From positions 26,923 to 90,922 of the forward strand of contig JADLDI010000043.1 in the NCBI GenBank assembly GCA_020846745.1: 64,000 nucleotides of DNA. The letters run 5' to 3'. The DNA is from Bryobacterales bacterium. GTDB taxonomy: Bacteria > Acidobacteriota > Terriglobia > Bryobacterales > Bryobacteraceae. Of this stretch, positions 17,651-24,983 are shown one piece after another; position 1 is the first letter of the stretch; each line of letters starts with the position of its first letter. A program made the translations under genes and the position numbers. A model generated the notes under the pieces. The model saw only the letters and a program-made list of their open reading frames with translations, searched no databases and was not told the origin of the DNA.

Positions 17651-18631
17651 CTAAAATCCAGCCTTCTTCGCCTTGCGGGAAGGCTTTTCTATTTGCGCGA
17701 GCAACTGCCGCCACTGCCGCCGCTCTTCCGCCGGTGTCAACCGCCGCGCTACCTCCGCTACACCCTCCCGTAACTTCCGGTAAAACGCTTCGTCCGTCTC
17801 GGCACGCTGCAACTGGTGCGCCAGATCTTCCGCGGACCGCGCCGAGAAAAAACCCAAATACGACTCACCCAGCACCCCGATATTCCCCGCCACCCGCGAC
17901 GCCACAATCGGCACCTGGTCCACCGCCGCTTCCGAAATCGCGTTCGCTCCGTCGTCGATTCGCGCCGTATTCACAAGCAAACTGCTCGACGCAAGGCGTT
18001 TCCGCAAATCGCGATGAGCAACCTCCCCGCTCCAGTGATACCGGCCGTTCTCGAGCGTTTCCCGCCTCACCTGCTCATGAATCTGCCCATCGATCGCCGC
18101 CCCGTAGTGCTCAATCCGAATCCGCGAACTCGTCGGCAGCAGCCGCGCTGCCTCGGCAATCAACAGCGGTTGCTTGTGATCGCGAAGGTTTGCTACGGCG
18201 ATCACGGAAAAACAGTCCCGTCGCGGCAGCACCTGTGCCTTCAACCGCACGGCAGATTGAAAGATCACGCTCACCTTGTGGCGCACCGGGCGTGGCAGCA
18301 GGTCCACCGTCGCCGCCTGAAACGTCACAATCCGCGTCGCCAACTCGATTGAGGCATTCACGGCCGGCTGCCTGGCCATAACTTCCAGGTCCGGCCCGGT
18401 GATCGCGACAACCACCGCACGCTGCGGAGCCGCCCGATATGACTGGTGAACCTCCGCCGCGCACGCGGCCGCCCCTATTGCTACCAAAACATCGCAAGCA
18501 GTATCTTCCCCAGGCTCACCCAGAGTTACCTCGTGATGAAGCGCGTAGAAGATTTCGGCCCAACGTTTGGCCGTAACCACATCCCCCGACGACGCGAGAG
18601 AAGAGTCTGGAACCACAAGCCGGATTTTCAT
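17651..18631 (-). CDS. SenB/TIGR04348-like glycosyltransferase
   Basis: The 326-residue protein fits the GT-B glycosyltransferase family TIGR04348, which includes SenB, the selenosugar synthase of selenoneine biosynthesis that joins selenophosphate to a UDP-sugar. Matching features are an N-terminal LVVPDSSLASSGDVVTAKRWA (where SenB has GNRVTALRWA), a VVAITGPDL strand, FSVIAVANLRDHKQPLLIAEAARLLP, the HYGAAID segment, and DGANAISEAAVDQVPIVASRVAGNIGVLGESYLG, which binds the sugar nucleotide. I see no senA or selD here. Its start overlaps the stop of the penicillin acylase gene (ATGA, 18628-18631), so the two are coupled. Family good, selenium function unproven. Confidence 0.78.
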   Translation of the reverse strand: MKIRLVVPDSSLASSGDVVTAKRWAEIFYALHHEVTLGEPGEDTACDVLVAIGAAACAAEVHQSYRAAPQRAVVVAITGPDLEVMARQPAVNASIELATRIVTFQAATVDLLPRPVRHKVSVIFQSAVRLKAQVLPRRDCFSVIAVANLRDHKQPLLIAEAARLLPTSSRIRIEHYGAAIDGQIHEQVRRETLENGRYHWSGEVAHRDLRKRLASSSLLVNTARIDDGANAISEAAVDQVPIVASRVAGNIGVLGESYLGFFSARSAEDLAHQLQRAETDEAFYRKLREGVAEVARRLTPAEERRQWRQLLAQIEKPSRKAKKAGF

Positions 18632-20808
18632 CGCTGCACAGGCGTCAAGATTAGCGTATCTCCGTTCGGCGCCTGCGTAAACGGCAACGGGTAACTACTA
18701 CCCCCTGAATAAGCCGCCCACTGATCCTTGAAATGGCTCGATAACAGCAACGCCGATTGCCCCAGCGGTAACACCAGTGTCGACCTGTCCCAGTCGGAAA
18801 CATCCGCCACCATCCGCATCGACGGGCCCACGCCGTTGATGTTCTGGTTGATCGTCGCAATCGCTCCGGGCATTTCCGCGTCTATTTTGAAAAACCCTCC
18901 CACCAGCGGAACGTCTGCCGCCCCTGGATGCCGCATCGGCACGAAGTTATACAGGCCGTACCGCCACTTCGACAACCCTCCCCGGTACCGCTTCTCCCCT
19001 TCCTGCAATGCCGCCTTCAACGCATCCACCAGCGCCTGGTCGTAATTCTTCAGCAATCCCGCCCCGCGTCGGTCCAGCACGCGGTCCACCGCGCCAATCG
19101 TCATGTGTCCCGTATAGCGGTCGGCCTTTCCCGGCGCCACTGCCTGCGCTAGCGCCTTGCGGAAATGCGTAAACGCCAGCTCAACAATCAGCGGCTCCGG
19201 CCGGTTCGCCTCCATCTGCCCGTTCCACGCCTTCAACAATCGCACAGCCTCCGCCATCTCCGGATGATCGTTGTGCCCCGCCGCGGCACGTGCCAGTTCC
19301 CGCGCCAAATGATGATCGAAAGCCGAGTAAATATCGGTTTGCAGCTTCCCAAACGATGCCACATCCCACTTCTCGCGCGACCGCAAGCGCGCCTCGATCT
19401 GCGCCGCCCGAAAGTGCGACGCAAACCCGCCATTCACCGGATACCTGTAATTCGCCGGGAACGGATTCTGGTTCGCCGTCACCAGCCGTCCCGACTGTGG
19501 GTTGTACACGCTTGGCAGGTCGTCAAACGGTATCAGCGCCTTCCAATCGTCCTGCGGCGCTTCCTGCGCCGGCTTCGGTACCGTCCCGTCTCCCCACCCG
19601 CGTACCGGAAATTGCCCGGCCACCTGATACCCGATGTTCCCGTCCACATCCGCATAAACGAAGTTGAATCCAGGACCAGGCAACTGCCGCAACGCCTCCC
19701 GGAACTGCTGCCAGTTTGAGGCTTTGTTCAGCTGCACGATTGGATAGGAAAACCGTGGCAGTTCCGCCGCAATCCAGCGCAGCGCGTACGCTCGCCGCCC
19801 CTCCACCTGGAACACCGGCCCGCGCGGCGTCAACGGAATATTTAAGTTCAGGTGACCGCCTCCGCGGATCCGGATGATCTCCCGTTCCTGTGCCGGAAAC
19901 GGCGCGGCGGCCGGATACACATATAGGTCCTGTACGTCGAACCCTAAGTTCGTAATGCCCCAGGCAATCCGCTCATTATGCCCGATTCCAACGCCCGGCA
20001 ACCCAGGCAGCGCCACTCCCGCCACCTTGATTCCCGGCGCTTCCAGCGAAATTTCGTGCCAGACGTTCGGCATCGTCAGCCGCAGATGCGGATCGCTCGC
20101 CAGCAGCGGCTTCCCGCTCACCGTGTGTTGACCCGATACCACCCACGCGTTCGATCCCATCGCCGGCTCCAGCCCTGTCCGCACCGGAAATAGTTGCGCC
20201 ACCTTTGCCGGATCGGCCCCCGCCAGCACCATGTCGTAACGCGCCAGTTCCTGCTGCCAACCCTGCGTCATGTTGCGGAACATTTCGAGCGCCACCAGCA
20301 CCGAATCGCGAATGGTCCACGGAGCCGGACGAACCCCCAGAGCGCGAAACTCCACCGGCAGCGTGTCCAAATGCGTCTCGATAAAGTAGTTCACCCCGCG
20401 CGCATACGCCGCCAGCGCCGGCCGGTCCTGCGGATTCAACCGTCCCGCGTGTAACTCCGCGATCCGGCGCATCCGCATTCGCCTCGATTCGATGTCGCTT
20501 TCGAGACCGCGCCCGCCCACCAACTCCGCCAATTCGCCCGATGCGCGCCGCCGCGTCACTTCTAATTGGAATAGCCTGTCCTGCGCCGTCACGTACCCTT
20601 GCGCAAAGAACAGGTCGTCCTCGTTCGCCGCCCGGATGTACGGTATCCCACGCGCATCGCGCGTCACGCTTACCTTACCGGATACTTCCACCGGAACTTC
20701 TCCGGATGTTTGGGGTAAAGCGCGGTAAACAAACCAGTAAGTCCCAATCAACAACCCTAGAAGCAAAAGCGCGATCAGGTAGTTGATATATTTTAAGAAG
20801 CGCGACAC
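18628..20808 (-). CDS. membrane-anchored penicillin acylase family (Ntn) hydrolase
   Basis: Members are N-terminal nucleophile amidohydrolases that self-cleave into alpha and beta chains and split N-acyl groups (beta-lactams, acyl-homoserine lactones and other amides). The 726-residue protein has an uncleaved-looking N-terminal membrane segment (residues 7-28), an alpha-chain region VTRDARGIPYIRA and FAQGYVTAQDRLFQLE, and the autoprocessing site GSNAWVVSG with Ser219 as nucleophile. GLPGVGIGHNERIAWGITN and the late NQNINGVGPSMRMVADVSD with its conserved Asn follow. Active site probably outside the cytoplasm. Coupled to the downstream SenB-like gene. Natural substrate unknown; quorum-signal acylase is one option. 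Confidence 0.9.
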   Translation of the reverse strand: MSRFLKYINYLIALLLLGLLIGTYWFVYRALPQTSGEVPVEVSGKVSVTRDARGIPYIRAANEDDLFFAQGYVTAQDRLFQLEVTRRRASGELAELVGGRGLESDIESRRMRMRRIAELHAGRLNPQDRPALAAYARGVNYFIETHLDTLPVEFRALGVRPAPWTIRDSVLVALEMFRNMTQGWQQELARYDMVLAGADPAKVAQLFPVRTGLEPAMGSNAWVVSGQHTVSGKPLLASDPHLRLTMPNVWHEISLEAPGIKVAGVALPGLPGVGIGHNERIAWGITNLGFDVQDLYVYPAAAPFPAQEREIIRIRGGGHLNLNIPLTPRGPVFQVEGRRAYALRWIAAELPRFSYPIVQLNKASNWQQFREALRQLPGPGFNFVYADVDGNIGYQVAGQFPVRGWGDGTVPKPAQEAPQDDWKALIPFDDLPSVYNPQSGRLVTANQNPFPANYRYPVNGGFASHFRAAQIEARLRSREKWDVASFGKLQTDIYSAFDHHLARELARAAAGHNDHPEMAEAVRLLKAWNGQMEANRPEPLIVELAFTHFRKALAQAVAPGKADRYTGHMTIGAVDRVLDRRGAGLLKNYDQALVDALKAALQEGEKRYRGGLSKWRYGLYNFVPMRHPGAADVPLVGGFFKIDAEMPGAIATINQNINGVGPSMRMVADVSDWDRSTLVLPLGQSALLLSSHFKDQWAAYSGGSSYPLPFTQAPNGDTLILTPVQR

Positions 20809-20824
20809 TTCCCTCCCATTTCCG

Positions 20825-22192
20825 ATGGACCTTCATTTAGGATACCGATTTCTTCTTGTTGCCCTCATCATCGCGCTGAATGGCTTCTTCTCCAGCGCCG
20901 AGGTTGCACTCCTTTCCGTACGCCAATCGCGCCTCCGCCAGTTGGCCGATGAAGGCGCAACCGGCGCCCACGCCGCCCTCAGCCTGCTCGCCAACCCTGA
21001 ACGCCTCCTTAGCGTCGTCCAGGTCGGCGTTACGCTCGCCAGCCTTGGTCTCGGTTGGGCCGGCGAAGACACCGTCTACGCCCTCATGCTGAAAGTCATT
21101 CAGCCCGTCGAAACCCCGCAAATCGCCACCGCCCTCCATGCCGTCGCGTTCACCCTCTCTTTCCTGCTCATCACCTACATGCACGTCGTCATCGGCGAGG
21201 TCGTCCCCAAAAACCTCGCCATCGACAAGGCCGACCGCCTCGCTGTCCTCGTCGCCCCCACCCTGCTCTTCTTCTCGCGCGTTGCCGGACCCTTCGTCAC
21301 CGTCATCGAACGCTCCGCCTCCGTCGTCTCCCGCGCCATCGGACTCACCGGTGAATCGCAAACCGCCTCCCACACCCCCGAAGAGATCAAGTTCATCGTC
21401 GGCGCCGCGCGCAAACACGGCTTTCTCCAAGATACCGAGGAAGGCGCAATCGCCAGCCTCCTCGACCTCCGCGAACTCTCCGCCCGCGAAATCATGACTC
21501 CCCGCGGTGCCATCGCCGGAGCCCCCATCGAGTCCGACCTCGACGACCTCCTTCGTGCCTTCCACGAAAACAAGTACTCCCGCATGCCCATCTATGAGCG
21601 CAGTCCGGAGCACGTGGTCGGTATCGTCTATGCCAAAGATCTCCTCGGCGTCTGGCAGCAGCGCCGCCGCGCCAATCAACGCCGTCGCCCGGCGCCCCAG
21701 TTCGACATCAAGCGCCTTCTGCGGCAGCCCGAAGTCGTACCCGAAACCAAACCGGTATTGCAACTCATGGAAACGTTCCGCAGCTCCGGCCGCCACATGG
21801 CCCTCGTCGTCGACGAATTCGGTAGCGTCACCGGTCTGGTTACCCTCGAAGACGTCCTTGAACAGATCTTCGGCGACATCGCCGACGAACACGACGTTCG
21901 CCTCCCTTCCCAAACCGAGGTCTGGGAAGAACTCGAACTCGAAGGCATCACCCGTCTCCGCGACCTCGAAACCCAGTACCTCATCGAACTGCCCATGGAT
22001 GCCGACTACGAAACCCTCGCCGGCTTCCTCCTGTTTCGCTTAGGCTACATCCCCATCCCCGGCGAAACCGTCGAATTCCAGGACCTCCGCTTCACCGTCC
22101 TCGAAATGGACCGCAACCGCATCGTAAAAGTTAAAATCGAACGCGTCCCCCCGCCCCCCGCCGACCCCGCCACCGAACCACAACCCTCCTAA
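20825..22192 (+). CDS. CNNM/CorC-HlyC family membrane protein (DUF21, CBS pair, CorC_HlyC)
   Basis: The 455-residue protein combines a DUF21 membrane domain (FLLVALIIALNGFFSSAEVALLS; three to four helices up to about residue 160), a tandem CBS domain (REIMTPRGAIAG, YSRMPIYERSPEHVVGIVYAKDLL, MALVVDEFGSVTGLVTLEDVLEQIFGDI) and a C-terminal CorC_HlyC domain (FLLFRLGYIPIPGETVEFQDLRFTVLEM). Such proteins are implicated in magnesium or cobalt efflux. A Met at 20783 is in frame but lies inside the divergent gene and before a polar leader; the ATG at 20825 gives the usual DUF21 start. Only 16 bases separate it from the divergent start at 20808. Confidence 0.92.
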   Translation: MDLHLGYRFLLVALIIALNGFFSSAEVALLSVRQSRLRQLADEGATGAHAALSLLANPERLLSVVQVGVTLASLGLGWAGEDTVYALMLKVIQPVETPQIATALHAVAFTLSFLLITYMHVVIGEVVPKNLAIDKADRLAVLVAPTLLFFSRVAGPFVTVIERSASVVSRAIGLTGESQTASHTPEEIKFIVGAARKHGFLQDTEEGAIASLLDLRELSAREIMTPRGAIAGAPIESDLDDLLRAFHENKYSRMPIYERSPEHVVGIVYAKDLLGVWQQRRRANQRRRPAPQFDIKRLLRQPEVVPETKPVLQLMETFRSSGRHMALVVDEFGSVTGLVTLEDVLEQIFGDIADEHDVRLPSQTEVWEELELEGITRLRDLETQYLIELPMDADYETLAGFLLFRLGYIPIPGETVEFQDLRFTVLEMDRNRIVKVKIERVPPPPADPATEPQPS

Positions 22193-22355
22193 CCCAAGCC
22201 CGCAGCGAACTATAACCCCGCGTGGGGCGAACATCCTACGTTCGCGGCCCGACCTCCCGGTCGCCCTCCGCACCGGTCTGCGACACCGAAGCGCTCAATC
22301 TGCTATTCGTCAAGTACAACCTCCCGGAAACCGCGCCGTTAGAGACCAAGTTCGA
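22193..22355. other. intergenic region with gene-tail remnant and 13-base repeat
   Basis: No intact gene. On the plus strand, a frame open from about 22215 to the TAG at 22357 ends in DTEALNLLFVKYNLPETAPL followed by ETKFD, which reads like a genuine protein C-terminus without a start. The 13-base word CCGCGTGGGGCGA occurs at 22218-22230 and again at 22641-22653, flanking the antitoxin gene. Both suggest a scar of past rearrangement. Confidence 0.4.
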
Positions 22356-22622
22356 CTAGATAGGGAAGGCTTTGATGATCTCGTCGGGCAAGGGATCGAA
22401 GAAGGAATCCGGAACCGCGAACTTACCCGCGGCTGCCCCGATGCGCGGCTTGCGGACCGTCTTTTTCCGTAAGGATCGAACTTCCGCTACCGGCTGGTTG
22501 CGGTTGCAGAGCACCAACGTCTCGCCTGGCGCCAGTTCCGCTAAATAACGCGAGAGGTTGGTCGTGGCGTCGTGGATGTCGACTTGCTTCACAACCAAAT
22601 TGTGAGCTATCGAGTGAACCAT
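22356..22622 (-). CDS. orphan Phd/YefM-family antitoxin
   Basis: Type II antitoxins of this family bind DNA by an N-terminal beta-alpha domain and neutralise a PIN/VapC or Doc/RelE toxin with the C-terminal tail. The 88-residue product has VKQVDIHDATTNLSRYLAEL and GETLVLCNRNQPVAEV, the standard Phd fold, and a tail SFFDPLPDEIIKAF, which fits antitoxins of VapC systems. An in-frame Met at 22670 and a GTG just before KQVDIHD are other starts. No PIN-domain toxin is found downstream on this strand or nearby, so the gene is an orphan or the toxin has been lost. Confidence 0.75.
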   Translation of the reverse strand: MVHSIAHNLVVKQVDIHDATTNLSRYLAELAPGETLVLCNRNQPVAEVRSLRKKTVRKPRIGAAAGKFAVPDSFFDPLPDEIIKAFPI

Positions 22623-22837
22623 GTCAAAACGCGTCCCTCTCCGCGTGGGGCGACCTTGATACTGTAGCATTATTCATCAGTACCAACGCCGCATTAGTCC
22701 TACCGAAATCGGACACGTTTATCCGTTAACAACCCAATCGAATTTTCTAACTCCCTGATTTCAAACAGTCGCACCCTCACCGATCCCCCCAAAACCCCCA
22801 AAATCACTTGACAACCCGTGCTACTCCTTGAAGTAGC

Positions 22838-22863
22838 GACGGCATTCCTGCCGTCCTTTTTTG
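22838..22863 (+). terminator. possible rho-independent terminator
   Basis: The sequence GACGGCATTCCTGCCGTC forms a stem of about seven pairs (GACGGCA with TGCCGTC, short loop) directly followed by CTTTTTTG. On the plus strand this is a standard intrinsic terminator shape. No intact plus-strand gene ends just upstream, so it may belong to a lost gene or insulate the KHGL gene downstream. Confidence 0.5.
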
Positions 22864-22930
22864 TTTGCGGGCGAATGCGATTCAGTGCGCTCTCTGGCCC
22901 GGCAAACCATTGGAAACAAGCAGCATCTAA

Positions 22931-22955
22931 CCGAGCCGCGACCGCGAGGGAGCGG
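22931..22955 (+). repeat. dispersed GAGCCGCGACCG repeat, copy 1
   Basis: CCGAGCCGCGACCGCGAGGG followed by AGCGG. Consensus from the copies in this window is CGGAGCCGCGACCGTAAGGG, ending in CG or AGCG. The other copies are at 23538-23561 (same strand) and at 61100-61121 and 61203-61224 (opposite strand). All copies I found lie in or beside the two KHGL-motif genes. Confidence 0.7.
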
Positions 22956-23031
22956 TGTTCCGGATTTTCGCACCCGCCCTTAGCGACGGGTCGCCCAGGG
23001 CGCACTCCGCCCAGAAAGGTCGTATATTCAT

Positions 23032-23739
23032 ATGTCTACAAACCACAGCACAGGACCCCGCACGCCCGAAGGCAAAGCGGTCTCCTCCCAAAATGCCAGA
23101 AAACATGGGCTCGCCGCCGAGTCCATCCCTACCGATCTTCAGCCTGTTTTCAACGATTTGCGGAACGAACTCCGCTCCCAGTGCCAACCCGAAGGCCCGC
23201 TCGAAGAAATCTTCTTCGATAAACTCGTCACCGCACGCTGGAACATGCTTCGTGCCCTGGATTTTGAAAACGAACTATACGACCGTTCCGAAGGCCGCGA
23301 CCCCATCACCCACCCCGCCACCCAAAAAGAGGCCGAACTCTACTCCCGCTACTACATCCGCTTCGAAGGTTCGTTCAACCGCGCCTGCAAACAACTCAAA
23401 GATTCCCAAACGAACCGCATCTGTCAGCTAATCGAAGCCAATCCCGACGCCCCGCGTCCGTCGCTCCCCTTAGCCGACGCCCTTAAAATTCAACGCTTTG
23501 CGAAACGAACTCCCCCACCGCGCACTGCTCCCGAAACGGAGCCGCGACCGTCAGGGAGCGCCGCGCCACCCGACGACCTCCTCAACCACTTCCCCCCTTC
23601 CGTAGCCGCTGAAATCCGCGAAGACGCTGACGCCCTCGGCATTACCGTCAACTTCCTCGTCAGCCAGTACGCCAAAATCGGCTACCAAACCGCCCGGGAG
23701 GAATGCGCGAAAAACGAACCCAATCCGCTCTCCCTCTAA
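23032..23739 (+). CDS. KHGL-motif protein of unknown function
   Basis: The 235-residue product begins with STGPRTPEGKAVSSQNARKHGL, a conserved N-terminal signature GPxTxxGKxxSSxNAxKHGL also present in the gene at 60199-60945 beside the terminase genes. The middle is helical and charged (LVTARWNMLRALDFENELYD, YYIRFEGSFNRACKQLKDSQ), and a low-complexity Pro-rich stretch contains an in-frame copy of the dispersed repeat (ETEPRPSGS). The last 50 residues, DLLNHFPPSVAAEIREDADA, do not resemble the paralog. No signal peptide or membrane segment. DNA-binding small-terminase-like function is a guess from the context of the paralog. A GTATATTCAT sequence precedes the start but there is no clear Shine-Dalgarno. 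Confidence 0.7.
   Translation: MSTNHSTGPRTPEGKAVSSQNARKHGLAAESIPTDLQPVFNDLRNELRSQCQPEGPLEEIFFDKLVTARWNMLRALDFENELYDRSEGRDPITHPATQKEAELYSRYYIRFEGSFNRACKQLKDSQTNRICQLIEANPDAPRPSLPLADALKIQRFAKRTPPPRTAPETEPRPSGSAAPPDDLLNHFPPSVAAEIREDADALGITVNFLVSQYAKIGYQTAREECAKNEPNPLSL
23538..23561 (+). repeat. dispersed GAGCCGCGACCG repeat, copy 2, inside a coding region
   Basis: CGGAGCCGCGACCGTCAGGG followed by AGCG lies in frame in the KHGL gene and codes for part of TEPRPSGS. The insertion of a repeat in a coding frame without disrupting it fits the low-complexity linker in which it is found. Confidence 0.7.
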
Positions 23740-23749
23740 GCCGTATCTG

Positions 23750-24946
23750 CTACACCGGAGGCTTGCCGTAATCCGTAATCTTCATCGACATCCCGCCGCG
23801 CAGCGCCGATTGGTGCGCCACCAGTCCAGGCAGCGTGTATGCAATCGCCTCCCAGATATTCACCGCCGGTTGCCGGTCCTCGCGAATCGCGCTGATGAAC
23901 TCGTGCGTTAAAAACGTGTGCGAATTCCCGTGCCCCGTCTTCACCCGCATCTTCTCGGGCAGCGACTCCATATGAGCAGGCTCCGTGTATACCCGCTTCG
24001 ACAGCTTGCCTTCGGGATACCCGTTCGAATCGATTACCGTCTGCCCCTCTTTCGAGATCTCGAACATCGTGTTCGGCGACCCTTCCGGACGCTCCATGAT
24101 GTAGCTCATCCGGTCGCCATAGAACGCGCCCCGCTCGGTTCCGCCCGCGGCCACGTGCCAAAATACCGAGATCCGCGACGAATGCCCGCCGCTTGTCTTG
24201 AACAGCGCGGTCGTGTTCCAGAACGGGTTCCGGTAATGATTGGTCTTCAGGATCTCGTGGTTGTCGCCCCACCCATACGCCGTAACTTCGGTCAGCCGCT
24301 CCTTGATCACCGGGATCACCAGTCCCGTGCAGTGGGTCGGGTAGTGCATCGGCGGAAAGCCATGGCGCCATGTCGGCAACCCGCGCTCGTCCCACATCAG
24401 GTCGAGCAGCCCCTCATGGTGATACTCGGCCTCCGAATAGAAAATGGTTCCGAACTTGCCCTGCTGCGCCAACTCCCGGCACGTGATCACTTCGGCCCGG
24501 TAGTAACTGGTCTCCGCCATCATGTACTTCATCCCGGTCGACCGCACCGTTTCCAGGATCTCGACCAGTTCTTCTTCGCTCATCGCCGCCGGCACCGCGC
24601 TGATCACATGCTTGCCGGCCTTCATGGCGGTAGTCGCCATCCACGCATGCAACGGTACCGGCGTGAACACGCCCACCGCGTTCAACCCCGGATGCTTCAG
24701 CATCGCCCGGAAATCTTTATATGTGTTGCCGCACCGGTACACCTCGCTCAACCGCTGCAGCCGCTCCGGACTGATATCGCAGACGGCGGCCACCTCGCAA
24801 TCGGGATGGAGATGCCATTGGAAACTCGAACCGAACCGTCCTCCGACGATTCCGATCCGAACCTTTGCATGTGTAGACGGCTGGGCTGAGACGGGCTCCG
24901 TTGCGGCTAGCGCTCCGGCCGCCCCGATCAGTGTGCGACGGGTCAT
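23750..24946 (-). CDS. Tat-exported Gfo/Idh/MocA family oxidoreductase
   Basis: The 398-residue product starts with a twin-arginine leader (MTRRTLIGAAGALAATEPVS), then the NAD-binding strand VRIGIVGGRFGSSFQWHLHP, in which the loop is GGRFG rather than GxGxxG. KHVISAVPAAMSEEELVEI follows; the usual E of the EKP/EVP motif is replaced by A (SAVPA). The substrate domain has MAETSYYRAEV and PTHCTGLVIPV with the conserved His. The longer frame to 25054 lacks a leader, so I start at 24946. It stands alone, convergent with the KHGL gene. The changed loop and EVP motif make cofactor use less certain than in the gene at 5445. Confidence 0.85.
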   Translation of the reverse strand: MTRRTLIGAAGALAATEPVSAQPSTHAKVRIGIVGGRFGSSFQWHLHPDCEVAAVCDISPERLQRLSEVYRCGNTYKDFRAMLKHPGLNAVGVFTPVPLHAWMATTAMKAGKHVISAVPAAMSEEELVEILETVRSTGMKYMMAETSYYRAEVITCRELAQQGKFGTIFYSEAEYHHEGLLDLMWDERGLPTWRHGFPPMHYPTHCTGLVIPVIKERLTEVTAYGWGDNHEILKTNHYRNPFWNTTALFKTSGGHSSRISVFWHVAAGGTERGAFYGDRMSYIMERPEGSPNTMFEISKEGQTVIDSNGYPEGKLSKRVYTEPAHMESLPEKMRVKTGHGNSHTFLTHEFISAIREDRQPAVNIWEAIAYTLPGLVAHQSALRGGMSMKITDYGKPPV

Positions 24947-24983
24947 GCGTTGATTATGCGCCAGCCGCGCTCGCCCCCGCCAG

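Larger units (their letters stand above)
22671..23031. other. intergenic region upstream of KHGL gene, with dispersed repeat
   Basis: About 360 bases without a gene. The first part is AT-richer and contains TTGACA-like text near 22809 (CTTGACAACC), which may be a -35 box. A short inverted repeat GACGGCA...TGCCGTC lies around 22838-22856 followed by TTTTTTG, resembling a rho-independent terminator on the plus strand. A copy of the GAGCCGCGACCG repeat occupies 22931-22955. Confidence 0.45.

Noticed and set aside
20837..21913. A 358-codon minus-strand frame antisense to the CorC/HlyC gene
   Set aside because: Gly/Asp/Glu-rich translation of the antisense strand; no start context or motif.
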